Part shown: piece after piece, positions 25,376-39,821 of the stretch | Position numbering within the stretch: position 1 is the stretch's first letter | How the letters are laid out: every line of letters begins with the position of its first letter | Origin: Apilactobacillus xinyiensis | GTDB taxonomy: Bacteria > Bacillota > Bacilli > Lactobacillales > Lactobacillaceae | DNA: 40,953 nt | Assembly: GCF_019656235.1 (NCBI RefSeq) | Contig: NZ_BPLL01000014.1 | Coordinates: 1-40,953 of the forward strand | Direction of reading: 5' to 3' | Program-made: the position numbers and the translations under genes | Notes under the pieces: generated by a model | The model's input: only the letters and a program-made list of their open reading frames with translations | The model's database searches: none | What the model was told of the DNA's origin: nothing

Positions 25376-25798
25376 TTAATGTTTAGAAATATTGATTCGA
25401 TTAATAGCTCTTTGTAAGGCTATCTGACTACGTTTCAAAGTAGCATCATCATGTTTTTGACGTGCTTCTTCAATTCGACGTTGAGCTCTTTCACGTGCTT
25501 CTTTAGCACGTTCAACATCAATATCCCCTTGTTTTTCGGCACTATCAGCAATAATTGATAGGTTGTTATTAGAAAACTCAATAAAACCACCATTAACGGC
25601 AATTTCATCAGTTTTTTCACCATATTCAACTTTTGCAATGTCGACTTCTAGAGAAGCAATAACCGGAACGTGATTAGGCATGATTCCTAATTGACCACTT
25701 TTAGTTTTTACAACAACTAAATCGGCAGATTCACGTTCATATACCTTACCATCAGGAGTAACGATACTAACGGTTAAAACTGAACTGTTATCAGCCAA
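25376..25798 (-). CDS. atpC: ATP synthase F1 epsilon subunit
   Basis: A 140-residue subunit of the central stalk: an N-terminal beta sandwich (VSIVTPDGKVYERESADLVVVKTKSGQLGIMPNHVPV split over 8-45) and a C-terminal helical hairpin with RAKEARERAQRRIEEA. It couples rotation and can inhibit hydrolysis. Last gene of the operon, 12 bases after atpD, followed at once by the terminator. Confidence 0.97.
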   Translation of the reverse strand: MADNSSVLTVSIVTPDGKVYERESADLVVVKTKSGQLGIMPNHVPVIASLEVDIAKVEYGEKTDEIAVNGGFIEFSNNNLSIIADSAEKQGDIDVERAKEARERAQRRIEEARQKHDDATLKRSQIALQRAINRINISKH

Positions 25799-25810
25799 TC
25801 AGAACCCCCC

Positions 25811-27241
<1,431 letters not shown>

Positions 27242-27246
27242 TCATA

Positions 27247-28149
27247 TTAGTGCTTCAAAGCTTCTTGACCACCAACAATTTCAGTAATTTCGGTAGTAAT
27301 AGCTGCTTGACGAGCACGATTGTATCGTAATTCCAATGATGATATTAAATCATTAGCGTTATCTGAAGCAGACTTCATAGCAGAAGAACTTGAAGAATGT
27401 TCAGCAGTTTTAGCATCCAAGATAGCTCCAAATACTAAACTTTCAGCATATTGAGGCAACACTACGTCTAAAACAGCTGATTCATCAGGTTCAATGTCAT
27501 ATTCAGCATTAATTTCAGCTGGTTTAATATCATTGCTTGCGTCTTCTTTAAACGCTTCACTATCCATTGGCAACATTTTTTCTGCCCTAAATGTTGAAGA
27601 TACTCGATTGACAAAATGGGTATAACAAACATAAAGCTTGTTAAATACACCATCATCATACATAGAAGTTACTGTTTTAACGATTTCTTGTATTTCCTTA
27701 AAAGTAGGTACATCAGATACGTCATTATATTCATAAGCAACATTTACGCCGCGTTTTTTATAAAAATCAGCACCATTACCACCTACAGCAAGAACAATAT
27801 AGTCATCTTCGTTAGGAGTATGTTCTTTTATGAAATTATTTGTCTCACGAATAACATTACTATTATAACTTCCAACCATTCCACGATCAGAAGTAACAAC
27901 TAGATATGCGGTCTTCCCATTTTTTTGGGAGTTTGCATTACTTGAGGAATTTAAACTATCTAACAAATGAGACTGAGCTAAATGCATTACAACAGCTTTA
28001 ACACGAGAAACATATTCCTCATAAGCAACTGAATGCTTTTGAATCTGATTCAACTTAGCAGTTGAAACCATTTGCATCGCAGTCGTAATTTGACGTGTAT
28101 TCTTAGTTGATGCAATACGATGTTTAACATCATTAATAGATTCAGCCAT
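27247..28149 (-). CDS. atpG: ATP synthase F1 gamma subunit
   Basis: A 300-residue rotor shaft. The N-terminal helix has [21 protein letters not shown] and the C-terminal helix [20 protein letters not shown], the two arms of the coiled coil that turns inside the alpha/beta ring. The middle part is a Rossmann-like domain ([17 protein letters not shown]). It lies 21 bases after atpA with GGATGGTGAGA upstream of the ATG. Confidence 0.98.
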   Translation of the reverse strand: MAESINDVKHRIASTKNTRQITTAMQMVSTAKLNQIQKHSVAYEEYVSRVKAVVMHLAQSHLLDSLNSSSNANSQKNGKTAYLVVTSDRGMVGSYNSNVIRETNNFIKEHTPNEDDYIVLAVGGNGADFYKKRGVNVAYEYNDVSDVPTFKEIQEIVKTVTSMYDDGVFNKLYVCYTHFVNRVSSTFRAEKMLPMDSEAFKEDASNDIKPAEINAEYDIEPDESAVLDVVLPQYAESLVFGAILDAKTAEHSSSSSAMKSASDNANDLISSLELRYNRARQAAITTEITEIVGGQEALKH

Positions 28150-28170
28150 TAGTTCTCACCATCCTTCAAG

Positions 28171-30267
<2,097 letters not shown>

Positions 30268-30278
<11 letters not shown>

Positions 30279-30801
30279 TTTGCTTCCCCAACCCTTCAAT
30301 ATAAGAATCAATCAATGCTTTTTGGTCGTCAGCTTTCAATTCTTTTTGAATGATCTTAGAAGCAATTTCAATAGACAAATTTGCCACATCATCTTTGGTG
30401 TTTGCTAAAGCATCTTTACGTTCTTGTTCAATTTCTTTTTGAGCAGAATTCTTAATGCTTTGCGCATCAGTTCTTGCAGAGTTTACAATTTGTTCACCTT
30501 GTTGCTTAGCTGTATCTTTAGCACGGTTAACAATTGCAGATGCATCATCTTGTGATTTAGACAATGCTTCTTCGCGTTGTGCAGCTAATTTTTCAGCTTC
30601 TTGACGTGACTTTTCTGCAGAATTAATATCATTGGCAATTTTATTAGCACGTTTATCCATCATTTCACTCAACGGACCCCAAGCAAAATGCTTGATTAAT
30701 CCCATCAAGATAATAAAACAAAACGCTGTGAATAAAAGGTTACCAGTGTAAAGTCCTTCTGTTAATACAAATGGACTACCAAATAACAAATGTGAAAACA
30801 T
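30268..30801 (-). CDS. atpF: ATP synthase Fo b subunit
   Basis: A 177-residue stator protein: one membrane span near residues 19-38 (GNLLFTAFCFIILMGLI), then a long charged helix that dimerises (ANKIANDINSAEKSRQEAEK and following). The C-terminus binds delta. AGGAGGTG lies before the ATG. It overlaps atpH. Confidence 0.96.
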
Positions 30802-30840
30802 CTATCGACACCTCCTTCTATTTGTTATTTTAAAGTTAAA

Positions 30841-31071
<231 letters not shown>

Positions 31072-31082
31072 TTATAAATAAT

Positions 31083-31799
31083 CTATTCCTCAACTTCTAT
31101 TTTTTGAGAAATATATACAGATGTTAAGGTTACAAATACAAAGGCTTGAATACTACCTAGAAAGACTGAAAAGCCTTGCCAGATTAATGTTAAAGGAACA
31201 GCAATAACCATGGTAATTGGTCCATGAGAAAATGCAAAATTCATAATAACACTAAGTAGCATTTCACCAGCAAAAATATTACCAAACAAACGTAACCCTA
31301 AAGTTAGGAAGTTGGTAAATTCTTCGAAAATACTAAGTGGTAACCATACCTTAAATGGTTTTAGATAAGTGTTACTAAAGTAACCCTTAAAACCAAATTT
31401 TGATACTCCCGCAAAGTGAGCCAACATTAATGTCATTAAGGCTAAAGTCATAGTGACAATTGGATCAGCAGTTGGACTCTTTACGTAAGAGACATCGTTA
31501 TAAGTCAATTGGATAAACAATCCTAATTGGTTGGAAATAAGGATGAAGAAAAATAGCACAAATGCATACAAACTAAATGCTCGAGAAGTGTCCTTATCAA
31601 GCGAACCCTTGACGATATTATTTGTAAAATCAGCCATCATTTCTAAAGCATTCTGTTTTCCAGTAGGTACTAATCGTAATTTTCTAGATAAAAAGAACAT
31701 TAATAAAAATACAACTACCGAAGTAACAAAAACCGAAATCATATTACCAACATTGAAGGTTAATCCAAAAAGCTTAAAAGTGGAAACTGGATCGTTCAC
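31083..31799 (-). CDS. atpB: ATP synthase Fo a subunit
   Basis: A 238-residue membrane subunit forming the proton half-channels. The essential Arg is in LGLRLFGNIFAGEML, and the C-terminal span has QAFVFVTLTSVYIS. The start is GTG (31799) after AGGGGTGA. It is the first gene of the operon in the usual order B-E-F-H-A-G-D-C; an atpI gene is not seen upstream. Confidence 0.97.
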   Translation of the reverse strand: MNDPVSTFKLFGLTFNVGNMISVFVTSVVVFLLMFFLSRKLRLVPTGKQNALEMMADFTNNIVKGSLDKDTSRAFSLYAFVLFFFILISNQLGLFIQLTYNDVSYVKSPTADPIVTMTLALMTLMLAHFAGVSKFGFKGYFSNTYLKPFKVWLPLSIFEEFTNFLTLGLRLFGNIFAGEMLLSVIMNFAFSHGPITMVIAVPLTLIWQGFSVFLGSIQAFVFVTLTSVYISQKIEVEE

Positions 31800-31883
31800 A
31801 GACTATCACCCCTTTTCGTAACCCCAGTCACTTTACAAAAATGCAAAGCATTAATGGCGTATTTTAATATAAAATACATTGAA

Positions 31884-31912
31884 ATATTACCACCATTCAA
31901 AATTAAATTCAA
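31884..31912 (-). promoter_or_regulatory. Probable promoter of the ATP synthase operon
   Basis: On the minus strand TTGAAT (31907-31912), 17 bases and TAATAT (31884-31889). It lies about 85 bases before atpB in a 241-base AT-rich spacer (31800-32040), where I see no gene and no other clear structure. Confidence 0.5.
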
Positions 31913-32040
31913 AAGAAAATTAATAAACTTTTAAAAATAAGTTACAAATTTGACAAAAAGATAGACAATATTTCTTATATGTAACATACACCATTATAAA
32001 CTTTTTTGTAATAGTTAATTTAAAATTAATCTAAATTTTT

Positions 32041-32673
32041 TTATTTTGTACCAAATAAACGATCACCAGCATCACCTAGTCCTGGTACTATATAACCATT
32101 TTCTAGTTTTTCGTCAAGGGCTGCCGAGTAAACATCAATATTTGGATGAGCTGTTCTTAGTGCTTCAACTCCTTCAGGAGCAGCTACTAAACAAACAAAT
32201 TTAATATTTTCTTCAGCTACCCCACGTTTTACTAAAGCATCCATTGCCATAATAGCTGATCCACCAGTAGCTAACATTGGATCAACAACAAAAATTTGAC
32301 GTTTTTCGATATCACTAGGTAACTTAACAAAATATTCATGTGGTTGAAAAGTTTCTTCATCACGATACATTCCAATGTGTCCAACCTTAGCTGCTGGAAT
32401 CAAATCTAAGATTCCATCTACCATCCCAATTCCAGCACGAAGTATTGGTACAATTGCAACTTTTTTACCAGATAGACATTTAGAATGAGCTGTTCCCATT
32501 GGAGTTTCGATATCAATATCTTCTAATGGCATATCTCTAGAAACTTCAAAAGCTAATAATGTAGAAATTTCGTTCACAACTTCACGAAATTCTCTAGTTC
32601 CACAATTTTTATCTCTTATAATTGTTAGTTTGTGTTGAATCAACGGATGATTCATAACTTGGAATTTACCCAA
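32041..32673 (-). CDS. upp: Uracil phosphoribosyltransferase
   Basis: A 210-residue enzyme that makes UMP from uracil and PRPP (pyrimidine salvage). The PRPP site is [13 protein letters not shown], and the uracil-binding end is [15 protein letters not shown]. The start is taken as TTG at 32673 (reading [16 protein letters not shown], the usual N-terminus), eight bases after GGGAG; the longer frame begins with a GTG inside that site. Follows glyA by 22 bases in one operon. Confidence 0.96.
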   Translation of the reverse strand: MGKFQVMNHPLIQHKLTIIRDKNCGTREFREVVNEISTLLAFEVSRDMPLEDIDIETPMGTAHSKCLSGKKVAIVPILRAGIGMVDGILDLIPAAKVGHIGMYRDEETFQPHEYFVKLPSDIEKRQIFVVDPMLATGGSAIMAMDALVKRGVAEENIKFVCLVAAPEGVEALRTAHPNIDVYSAALDEKLENGYIVPGLGDAGDRLFGTK

Positions 32674-32695
32674 ATCAAACACTCCCACTATATTT

Positions 32696-33937
32696 TTATT
32701 TTGCTAAAGGATGTTCATCAGTTAATTTTCGAACATCTTTTTTTATTTTTTCAATAACTTGTTCATTATCATAATTTTCAATAACATCAATAATTAATTC
32801 TGCAACTTTGCGAGAATCATTTTCATCAAATCCACGAGATGTAATAGCTGGTGTACCTAATCGCAATCCACTTGTAACAAATGGACTACGTTGTTCATTA
32901 GGAATAGCTTCTTTATTAGTAGTAATCATAACTGTATCTAATAAGTTTTGTACTTCTTTACCACTTAAACCTGTATCAGTTAAATCTAATACCATTAAAT
33001 GATTATCAGTTCCACCAGAAACTACTTTAATGTGTTTAGAGTTTTTAAATTCTTCCGCCATTGCTTGAGCGTTCTTAATAACTTGTTCACAATATGCCTT
33101 AAATTCTGGTTGTAAGTCTTCAAAAAAACAAGCAGCTTTAGCAGCAACAACATGTTCCAAAGGTCCACCTTGTGTTCCAGGGAATAAAGCAGAATTAATT
33201 TGTTTAGCATATTTTTCTTGAGATAGAATCATTCCACCACGAGGTCCACGTAATGTTTTATGAGTAGTTGTTGTAACTACATCAGCAATGCCAATTGGAC
33301 TTGGATGTAATCCAGTTGCTACTAAACCGGCAATATGCGCCATATCAACCATTAGATAAGCGCCTACTTCATCAGCAATTGCTCTAAATTGATGCCAATC
33401 AATAGTTCTACTATAAGCTGATGCACCAGCAACAATTAGTTGAGGTTTAACATCTTTAGCAATTTTTAGTATTTCATCATAATTTAAATGTTCTGTATCT
33501 GGATCTAGTCCATAAGAATATGATTTATAAATTTTACCTGAAAAGTTAACTTTGGCACCATGAGTTAGATGGCCACCAGCATTTAAATTCATTCCTAAGA
33601 TTGTGTCGCCTGGTTTCAAGAAAGCCGCATATGCAGCTTGATTAGCTTGTGAACCAGAATGTGGTTGAACGTTTACAAATTCAGCACCAAACAGTTTTTT
33701 AGCACGTTCAATAGCCAAACTTTCAGAAACATCAATGAATTCACAACCACCATAATATCTACGTTTAGGGTATCCTTCTGCATATTTATTAGTTAATACT
33801 GAACCTTGAGCTGCCATAACTGCATTTGATGCAACATTCTCAGAAGCAATCAATTCGATTGTATGTTCTTGACGTTTTTCTTCATTATTAATTGCATTCC
33901 ATAATTCTGGATCTTTTTGTTTGTAATCATAATTCAT
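32696..33937 (-). CDS. glyA: Serine hydroxymethyltransferase
   Basis: A 413-residue PLP enzyme that converts serine and tetrahydrofolate to glycine and methylene-tetrahydrofolate. The PLP Lys lies in [16 protein letters not shown], and [15 protein letters not shown] and [18 protein letters not shown] are diagnostic. It feeds one-carbon units to thymidylate and purines, in line with tdk and upp in the same cluster. ATG with AAGGAG upstream. Confidence 0.98.
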   Translation of the reverse strand: MNYDYKQKDPELWNAINNEEKRQEHTIELIASENVASNAVMAAQGSVLTNKYAEGYPKRRYYGGCEFIDVSESLAIERAKKLFGAEFVNVQPHSGSQANQAAYAAFLKPGDTILGMNLNAGGHLTHGAKVNFSGKIYKSYSYGLDPDTEHLNYDEILKIAKDVKPQLIVAGASAYSRTIDWHQFRAIADEVGAYLMVDMAHIAGLVATGLHPSPIGIADVVTTTTHKTLRGPRGGMILSQEKYAKQINSALFPGTQGGPLEHVVAAKAACFFEDLQPEFKAYCEQVIKNAQAMAEEFKNSKHIKVVSGGTDNHLMVLDLTDTGLSGKEVQNLLDTVMITTNKEAIPNEQRSPFVTSGLRLGTPAITSRGFDENDSRKVAELIIDVIENYDNEQVIEKIKKDVRKLTDEHPLAK

Positions 33938-33979
33938 GATAAAGACAACTCCTTAGGTTTTATTAAATTATAGTTAACT

Positions 33980-34996
33980 TTACTTTGTAAAATGTGTCTG
34001 TCCAGCAGACTTGTTTAAACGATTCATATAAGCTTCACCGATACCTTTAGCATCAAATGATTGAGTTAGTATCGATTTTACTGAAGATTCATCATCAAAA
34101 TGACGTAATCCAGCAAATAATAAATGACTAGCTGAATTAACATCTTGGCCTAAACTAAAAGTTTCTACATTTTCTGGAATTTTAAATTCAGAGATTCTTT
34201 GATCTGTAGCCATCATTCCAACTGGACCAGCTTGATGACTAGCCCAATTCAATGCATCTAACCAATCACTTTCTTGGTCAATAATATAAACTTGTGCATT
34301 TGGTGCATAATGTTTATATTTCATTCCTGGCGCCTTAGGGACTTCATCTTTAGCAACTTTATGGTGCTCATCAATTACTGGTCCAATTATTTTAGAAATA
34401 TCTTCTGCAGTTACTGCACCTGGTCTTAAAATAGCTGGCGTATCTGTCGACATATCTAAAACAGTTGATTCTACCCCAAATTTAGAAGTTCCATCGTCTA
34501 AGATACCGGCAATTTTACCTTTTAAATCGTGATAAACATGTTGAGCAGTGGTAGGACTAGGCTTACCAGATGTATTAGCTGAAGGGCCTACAATTGGTAC
34601 TCCTGCTTCACGAATCAATCCTAATGTCACTTTGTTATTAGGATTTCTAAAAGCTGCCGTATCCAGTCCACCAGTTACTGCTTTTGATAAACTTCCCGAT
34701 TTTAACTTAAAAATAATTGTTAAAGGACCAGGCCAAAAAGTACTAATTAATTTTTTAGCTTCAACTGATAATGGTTGTGCGTATTTTTCAACCATCTTAA
34801 TACTATCTACATGCACTATTAATGGGTTATCACTAGGACGCCCTTTAGCCGCATAAACACTCTTTACCGCTGCTTCATTCGTGGCATCCGCACCTAATCC
34901 ATATACTGTTTCAGTAGGAAAAGAAACTAAATCACCATTTTGAATATCTTTAGCAGCTTGTGGTAAATCGTTAACTGTATAAATCTTTGTATCCAA
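33980..34996 (-). CDS. tsaC: Threonylcarbamoyl-AMP synthase (TsaC/Sua5, YwlC)
   Basis: A 338-residue protein with the YrdC domain (about 8-195; FPTETVYGLGADATNEAAV, KGRPSDNPLIVHV, PSANTSGKPSPT) and a C-terminal Sua5 domain joined by the linker PKAPGMKYKHYAPNA. It makes threonylcarbamoyl-AMP for the t6A37 modification of ANN-decoding tRNAs. The full two-domain Sua5 form is usual in Firmicutes. ATG after an AAGGAA site. It follows prmC by 15 bases. Confidence 0.96.
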   Translation of the reverse strand: MDTKIYTVNDLPQAAKDIQNGDLVSFPTETVYGLGADATNEAAVKSVYAAKGRPSDNPLIVHVDSIKMVEKYAQPLSVEAKKLISTFWPGPLTIIFKLKSGSLSKAVTGGLDTAAFRNPNNKVTLGLIREAGVPIVGPSANTSGKPSPTTAQHVYHDLKGKIAGILDDGTSKFGVESTVLDMSTDTPAILRPGAVTAEDISKIIGPVIDEHHKVAKDEVPKAPGMKYKHYAPNAQVYIIDQESDWLDALNWASHQAGPVGMMATDQRISEFKIPENVETFSLGQDVNSASHLLFAGLRHFDDESSVKSILTQSFDAKGIGEAYMNRLNKSAGQTHFTK

Positions 34997-35011
34997 AAAC
35001 TATCACATTCC

Positions 35012-35848
35012 TTAATCTTGAATTTTCACCATTCTTGGATGATTAGCTAAATCTTGCTTAGTTTCAATCTTAGATAATGGGCTATGTTGTTTAAAAATGT
35101 CAACGACCGCATCTTCTTGCTTGAAACCAATCTCTAAATATAAAGTAGCATCTTGTTTAGAAACATCACCCCTTTCAAGTGAGATGCGTTGATATAACTC
35201 CAAGCCATTATTTTTAGCAAACAAAGCTGTGTATGGTTCGTATTTTAACACACTTTTATCCATATATGGGGTTTCATCATTCGAAATATACGGAGGATTA
35301 GAAACAATAATGTCAAATTCACCATTAATGTTTGTGAATAAGTCACTATGTCTAAAGTTAATATCTACATTATTATCGTGAGCATTTTTTTTAGCTACAT
35401 TCAAAGCTGGTTCAGAAATATCACTAGCCCAAACTTGCCATTTGGAACGTTGTTGCTTTAAAGCAATCGCAATTGCTCCACTACCAGTACCAACATCTAG
35501 CACATTTAAAGGTTCATTAGAATTATCATTTAAAATCCAATCCACTAGTTCCTCAGTTTCCGGTCTAGGAATTAATACATTTGAATCAACTGATAACTCA
35601 TTCCCATAAAAATGTGCTTTACCAATAATATATTGAGCTGGTTCACCGTTTATAAAACGTTGCACATCTGATTGAAACTGAAGTAACTGATTATCTGGCA
35701 TTACATCACGATAATGCATTAAAAGATGTACATCATTCCAATTCAAACGCTCCATCATTAAATATTTAGCTGTATCGGTTGGTAAATTTTGTGCCTTTAT
35801 GCACAAAGAAGCCCTTTTTTGGGCTTCAAAGTATGTTAACTTATTCAT
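35012..35848 (-). CDS. prmC: Release factor glutamine methyltransferase PrmC
   Basis: A 278-residue SAM-dependent methyltransferase with an N-terminal helical domain that recognises the release factor. The SAM motif is [15 protein letters not shown] and the catalytic NPPY is in [12 protein letters not shown]. It methylates the Gln of the GGQ motif in RF1, encoded just upstream. The start is the ATG at 35848, which overlaps the prfA stop by eight bases; the longer frame to 35887 lies inside prfA. Confidence 0.96.
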   Translation of the reverse strand: MNKLTYFEAQKRASLCIKAQNLPTDTAKYLMMERLNWNDVHLLMHYRDVMPDNQLLQFQSDVQRFINGEPAQYIIGKAHFYGNELSVDSNVLIPRPETEELVDWILNDNSNEPLNVLDVGTGSGAIAIALKQQRSKWQVWASDISEPALNVAKKNAHDNNVDINFRHSDLFTNINGEFDIIVSNPPYISNDETPYMDKSVLKYEPYTALFAKNNGLELYQRISLERGDVSKQDATLYLEIGFKQEDAVVDIFKQHSPLSKIETKQDLANHPRMVKIQD

Positions 35849-36923
35849 TTTTAAGTTGCTCCAACTTTTTAGCTTGGTCAGAAACAATTAAAGCATCAAT
35901 AATTGTATCTAGTTCACCATTCATAACTTTATCTAACTTGTTCAAAGTCAAACCAATTCGATGATCAGTAACACGGTTTTGTGGATAGTTATAAGTTCTG
36001 ATTCGTTCAGAACGATCACCAGTTCCTACAGCTGACTTACGTTCAGCATTATATTCACTTTCTTCTTTTTGTTGGTAATAATCATATACACGTGACTTCA
36101 AAACTTGCATCGCTTTCATACGGTTTTGTTGTTGTGAACGTTCATCTTGCATTGCAACTACAATTCCGGTAGGTAAATGAGTCATACGTACCGCAGAAGA
36201 AGTCTTATTAACATGTTGTCCACCGGCTCCAGATGCACGGTATACATCGGTTTTAATATCCTTAGGGTCAATGTCAATATCAACATCTTCAGCTTCAGGC
36301 ATTACCCCAACCGTAGCTGTTGATGTATGAATACGACCAGCTGATTCAGTAGCTGGAACTCGTTGTACACGATGAGCACCATTTTCAAATTTTAGCTTAG
36401 AGTAGACCTTGTCACCAGTAATCATAATGGCAATTTCCTTAAATCCACCAACTTCAGTATCGCTTTCATCAATAATTTGAGTTTTCCAACCTTGACTTTC
36501 AGCGTAACGAGTATACATATTGTACAAATCAGCAGCAAATAAACTACCTTCATCTCCACCAGCAGCACCGTGAATTTCCATAATGATGTTTTTATCATCG
36601 TTAGGGTCTTTAGGTAGCAACATAATTTTAATTTTTTCTTCTAAATCAGCTTTTTCAGTTTCTAAAGTGCTAATTTCATCTTTTACCATGGATTCCATTT
36701 CTGAATCCAATTTTTCTTCTAGCATTTCTTTATTGTCGTCTAATTGTGAAGTAACATCTTTATATTTATTATAAGCTGCTACTACATCACGTAAACTACC
36801 TTCTTCTTTAGACAATTTCATGAATCTTTTAGTGTCCGCAATAACTTCTGGATCACTAATTAATTCATTTAATTCGTCATAGCGGTCAACTACTGATTGT
36901 AATTTTTCAAAAATTTCATCCAT
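35841..36923 (-). CDS. prfA: Peptide chain release factor 1
   Basis: A 360-residue factor that ends translation at UAA and UAG. The GGQ catalytic motif is in [10 protein letters not shown] and the codon-reading PAT tripeptide in RVPATESAG, which separates it from RF2 (SPF). It shares the operon with its methylase prmC. ATG after AAGGAG. Confidence 0.98.
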   Translation of the reverse strand: MDEIFEKLQSVVDRYDELNELISDPEVIADTKRFMKLSKEEGSLRDVVAAYNKYKDVTSQLDDNKEMLEEKLDSEMESMVKDEISTLETEKADLEEKIKIMLLPKDPNDDKNIIMEIHGAAGGDEGSLFAADLYNMYTRYAESQGWKTQIIDESDTEVGGFKEIAIMITGDKVYSKLKFENGAHRVQRVPATESAGRIHTSTATVGVMPEAEDVDIDIDPKDIKTDVYRASGAGGQHVNKTSSAVRMTHLPTGIVVAMQDERSQQQNRMKAMQVLKSRVYDYYQQKEESEYNAERKSAVGTGDRSERIRTYNYPQNRVTDHRIGLTLNKLDKVMNGELDTIIDALIVSDQAKKLEQLKNE

Positions 36924-36938
36924 AATTAGTTAATCTCC

Positions 36939-37523
36939 TTATTTATTTAATGAATCAAAATCTGGGTTAAAGTAATGTTTACGACAAACTGGATAATAGG
37001 ATTCGTTCCCACCTACTTGAATTTGTTCACCTTCATAAACTGGGGCATTATCATGAAAACGTAAATTCATAATCGCTTTATGCCCGCAGAACCAACAAAT
37101 TGTTTTCATTTCTTCAATTTTATCAGCGTATAGCAATAAATATTTTGAACCTTCAAATAAATTATTTTGAAAATCATTTTTTAAACCAAAAGCCATTACT
37201 GGAATATTAAGTTTATCCACAATTTGAGCTAATTCTAAAACATTTTTTTTACTCAAAAATTGTGCTTCATCTACTAAAACACAACTTGCTTCAGGGTCTA
37301 ATTTCTGAACCAATTCAAAACAATTATCGTGTTCACCGATTGAATGTGCCTTTCTGCTAAGCCCAACTCGAGAAGCTACTACGTTATGTTCTTCTCTAGT
37401 ATCTAAAGCACTAGTCATAATAACGACTGATTTACCTTGTTCTTCATAATTGTGAGCAACTTTAATGATTTCAATTGTCTTACCACTGTTCATTGCTCCG
37501 TAACGATAAAATAGCTGAGCCAT
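36939..37523 (-). CDS. tdk: Thymidine kinase
   Basis: A 194-residue type II thymidine kinase. The P-loop is GAMNSGKT, Walker B is [10 protein letters not shown], and the lasso domain carries CWFCGH and the later C-x2-H pair (PVCRKHY) that bind zinc. It phosphorylates thymidine to dTMP in salvage. First gene of the tdk-prfA-prmC-tsaC-glyA-upp operon; a TATAAT box on the minus strand is at 37561-37566. Confidence 0.97.
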   Translation of the reverse strand: MAQLFYRYGAMNSGKTIEIIKVAHNYEEQGKSVVIMTSALDTREEHNVVASRVGLSRKAHSIGEHDNCFELVQKLDPEASCVLVDEAQFLSKKNVLELAQIVDKLNIPVMAFGLKNDFQNNLFEGSKYLLLYADKIEEMKTICWFCGHKAIMNLRFHDNAPVYEGEQIQVGGNESYYPVCRKHYFNPDFDSLNK

Positions 37524-37560
37524 CTAAAAACTCACTTTCTTCATTTAATTTTCATACTCT

Positions 37561-37566
37561 ATTATA
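37561..37566 (-). promoter_or_regulatory. -10 element of the tdk operon
   Basis: Perfect TATAAT on the minus strand, 38 bases before the tdk start; TCGAAA sits 17 bases further upstream as a weak -35. Confidence 0.5.
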
Positions 37567-37694
37567 GCGAATTTAATGGACAATTTCGATAGTGGTTTAA
37601 ACATTCAGCATTTCAATTAAACTTATCTATTAAATTATTCATTTATAATGTTATTTAAAGATATATCCAATGAAAGTATGGTAAAATTTTCTAT

Positions 37695-37700
37695 TATAAT
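37695..37700 (+). promoter_or_regulatory. -10 element of murT-gatD
   Basis: Perfect TATAAT about 28 bases before the murT start; no good -35 at 16-18 bases. It diverges from the tdk promoter across an AT-rich spacer. Confidence 0.5.
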
Positions 37701-37727
37701 TATCGTAAATAAAGGGAGTCTTTTCAA

Positions 37728-39077
37728 ATGTCAATTCGCAGTGGTATTGCAAGCTTCGCCGGTAAGTCTTCTTACTGGTTCTTACACACATTTTTACATG
37801 GTGGAAGTTCTCTGCCTGGTAAAATAACTACCAAAATTGATCCAAATATTCTATCACATTTAGGCAAAAATTATGATGTCATTGTTATAACTGGTACCAA
37901 TGGTAAAACCCTAACAACCGCATTAACCGTACAAGTTTTAAAACAAAAATATTCTAACATTTTAACTAATCCATCCGGATCGAATATGGAACAAGGATTA
38001 GTAACCACCTTTTTAAAAGCCAAAAACCCTAAAACCGGTCGCAATTTAGCTGTTTTAGAAGTTGATGAAGCCAATGTTATTAAATTAACAAAATACATCA
38101 AACCAATTGCATTTGTGTTCACTAATATTTTTCGTGATCAAATGGATCGATATGGAGAAATTTATACTACTTATCAAAAAATTATTGATGGAGTTAAATT
38201 AGCACCTAAGGCCACTATTATTGCTAATGGAGATGCAGCTATTTTTAACTCAGTAGATTTGCCAAATCCTAAATTATTCTATGGTTTTCAAAATGGTGAT
38301 GATGCACAAGATATTAAAGCTAAACCTAATACTGATGGCGTATTGTGTCCAAATTGTCAAAACATTGTTCACTACCGTTATATTATTTATGCTAATTTAG
38401 GTAAATATTTCTGTCCTAATTGTGGATTTGAACGTCCTAAATTAGACTTTGCTTTAAGTAAAATTAATACTTTAACACCTGAATCATCTACCTTTGAAAT
38501 TGATAATCAAAAAATCAAAATTGGCATTGGTGGAGTTTACAATATTTATAATGCCCTAGCAGCATATTCAGCAGGTAAATTTTTAGGTATTGAAAGTAAT
38601 AAAATTGCCCAAGCATTCACTAGTAACGAACGTGTCTTTGGACGTCAAGAAAAAATCAATGTTGAGGGTAAAGACGTTACGCTAATCTTAGTTAAAAATC
38701 CTGTTGGTCTTAATCAAGTTATTGATATGATTTCTTCAGATAAAGATGCATTCTCATTCATCGGATTACTAAATGCTAACTATGCTGACGGAATTGATAC
38801 TAGTTGGATTTGGGACGGTGATTTTGAACGTTTACCACAAATGAACATTAAAAAATATATTACTGGTGGAGAGCGCTACAAAGATATTACTTTCCGTTTG
38901 AAGGTCGCTGGTGCTCCAGAAGAACTTCATGAAGTTGAACCTAACTTAGATAAAGTGGTTGAAAAGATTAAAACTGTTCCTACCGATAAGGTATACATTC
39001 TAGCAACTTATACTGCAATGCTAAAATTACGCAGCATTTTTGCTAACAAAGGTTACATTAAAGGAGGCATGGAATAA
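37728..39077 (+). CDS. murT: Lipid II isoglutaminyl synthase, MurT subunit
   Basis: A 449-residue Mur-ligase-fold protein. The ATP loop is GTNGKT (56-61), and a zinc ribbon of two CPNC pairs (207-210, 229-232) is inserted in the central domain, as in MurT. The C-terminal DUF1727 part has LLNANYADGIDTSWIWD with the conserved Asp. With GatD it amidates the alpha-carboxyl of D-Glu in lipid II, which aids cross-linking. GGGAG precedes the ATG. Its stop overlaps the gatD start (ATAATGG). Confidence 0.96.
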   Translation: MSIRSGIASFAGKSSYWFLHTFLHGGSSLPGKITTKIDPNILSHLGKNYDVIVITGTNGKTLTTALTVQVLKQKYSNILTNPSGSNMEQGLVTTFLKAKNPKTGRNLAVLEVDEANVIKLTKYIKPIAFVFTNIFRDQMDRYGEIYTTYQKIIDGVKLAPKATIIANGDAAIFNSVDLPNPKLFYGFQNGDDAQDIKAKPNTDGVLCPNCQNIVHYRYIIYANLGKYFCPNCGFERPKLDFALSKINTLTPESSTFEIDNQKIKIGIGGVYNIYNALAAYSAGKFLGIESNKIAQAFTSNERVFGRQEKINVEGKDVTLILVKNPVGLNQVIDMISSDKDAFSFIGLLNANYADGIDTSWIWDGDFERLPQMNIKKYITGGERYKDITFRLKVAGAPEELHEVEPNLDKVVEKIKTVPTDKVYILATYTAMLKLRSIFANKGYIKGGME

Positions 39078-39787
39078 TGGACATGCAATATGAACTAAAT
39101 GTTGCGCACTTATATGGTGATTTAATGAACACTTACGGTGATTTGGGCAATATCCTAGTTTTAAAATATTATGCTCAACAAATGGGTGTAAAAATCAATT
39201 CAAAAGTAGTTAGTTTAGATGAAGACTTTAAAGCTGAAGATTATGATATTGCCGTTTTTGGTGGTGGTCAAGATTTTGAACAAGTCATTGTTTCCAAAGA
39301 TATTCAAACTAAAAAAGATGAATTAATTAAATATATTGAAAATGATGGTTGTCTATTAGCCATTTGTGGCGGATTTCAATTATTAGGTCATTATTATATC
39401 GACGCTAAAGGTGATAAAATTCCCGGAATTGGTGCTTTAGACCACTATACTGAACCACAAGACAATAATCGTTTTATTGGTAACATTTTAATTAAAAATC
39501 CTGAAAATGGCGAGGAATATCACGGATTTGAAAACCATCAAGGTGTTACTCATTTAGGAAAAGATGAAAAGCCGCTTGGTATGGTTGAAAAAGGATATGG
39601 AAATAATGGTCAAGATCATACCGAAGGTGCAGTTTACAAAAACGTCTACTGCACCTATTTCCACGGACCTATTTTAGCGAGAAATGGTAATTTAGCTAAA
39701 AATATTTTAATGGCTGCCTTAAAACGTAAATATCCTGACCAAGATTTAAGTAAAGCTGCTAGTTTGAAAGTCCCAGCTTCATATTAA
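39077..39787 (+). CDS. gatD: Lipid II isoglutaminyl synthase, GatD glutaminase subunit
   Basis: A 236-residue class I glutamine amidotransferase (CobB/CobQ-like). Nucleophile Cys97 is in LLAICGGFQLLG and His196 in CTYFHGPILARN, matching Cys94 and His189 of the Staphylococcus aureus enzyme. It releases ammonia from glutamine and passes it to MurT. It overlaps murT by one base and has GGAGG upstream. Confidence 0.97.
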   Translation: MDMQYELNVAHLYGDLMNTYGDLGNILVLKYYAQQMGVKINSKVVSLDEDFKAEDYDIAVFGGGQDFEQVIVSKDIQTKKDELIKYIENDGCLLAICGGFQLLGHYYIDAKGDKIPGIGALDHYTEPQDNNRFIGNILIKNPENGEEYHGFENHQGVTHLGKDEKPLGMVEKGYGNNGQDHTEGAVYKNVYCTYFHGPILARNGNLAKNILMAALKRKYPDQDLSKAASLKVPASY

Positions 39788-39816
39788 AAAGAGTGCGTTT
39801 AAAACGCACTCTTTTT
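39786..39816. terminator. Bidirectional terminator after gatD
   Basis: AAAAAGAGTGCGTTT and its exact complement form a 15-bp stem with almost no loop, with A and T runs on the two sides. It ends gatD and the convergent serine hydrolase gene. Confidence 0.88.
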
Positions 39817-39821
39817 ATTTT

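Noticed and set aside
25435-25638. 67-codon open frame inside atpC on the same strand
   Set aside because: It is an out-of-frame shadow of a clearly conserved gene, with no ribosome-binding site and a low-complexity product.
32014-32028. AT-only palindrome after upp as a terminator
   Set aside because: It has no G-C pairs, a weak stem and no clear T-run on the right side, so it is unlikely to stop transcription; upp may read through toward atpB.
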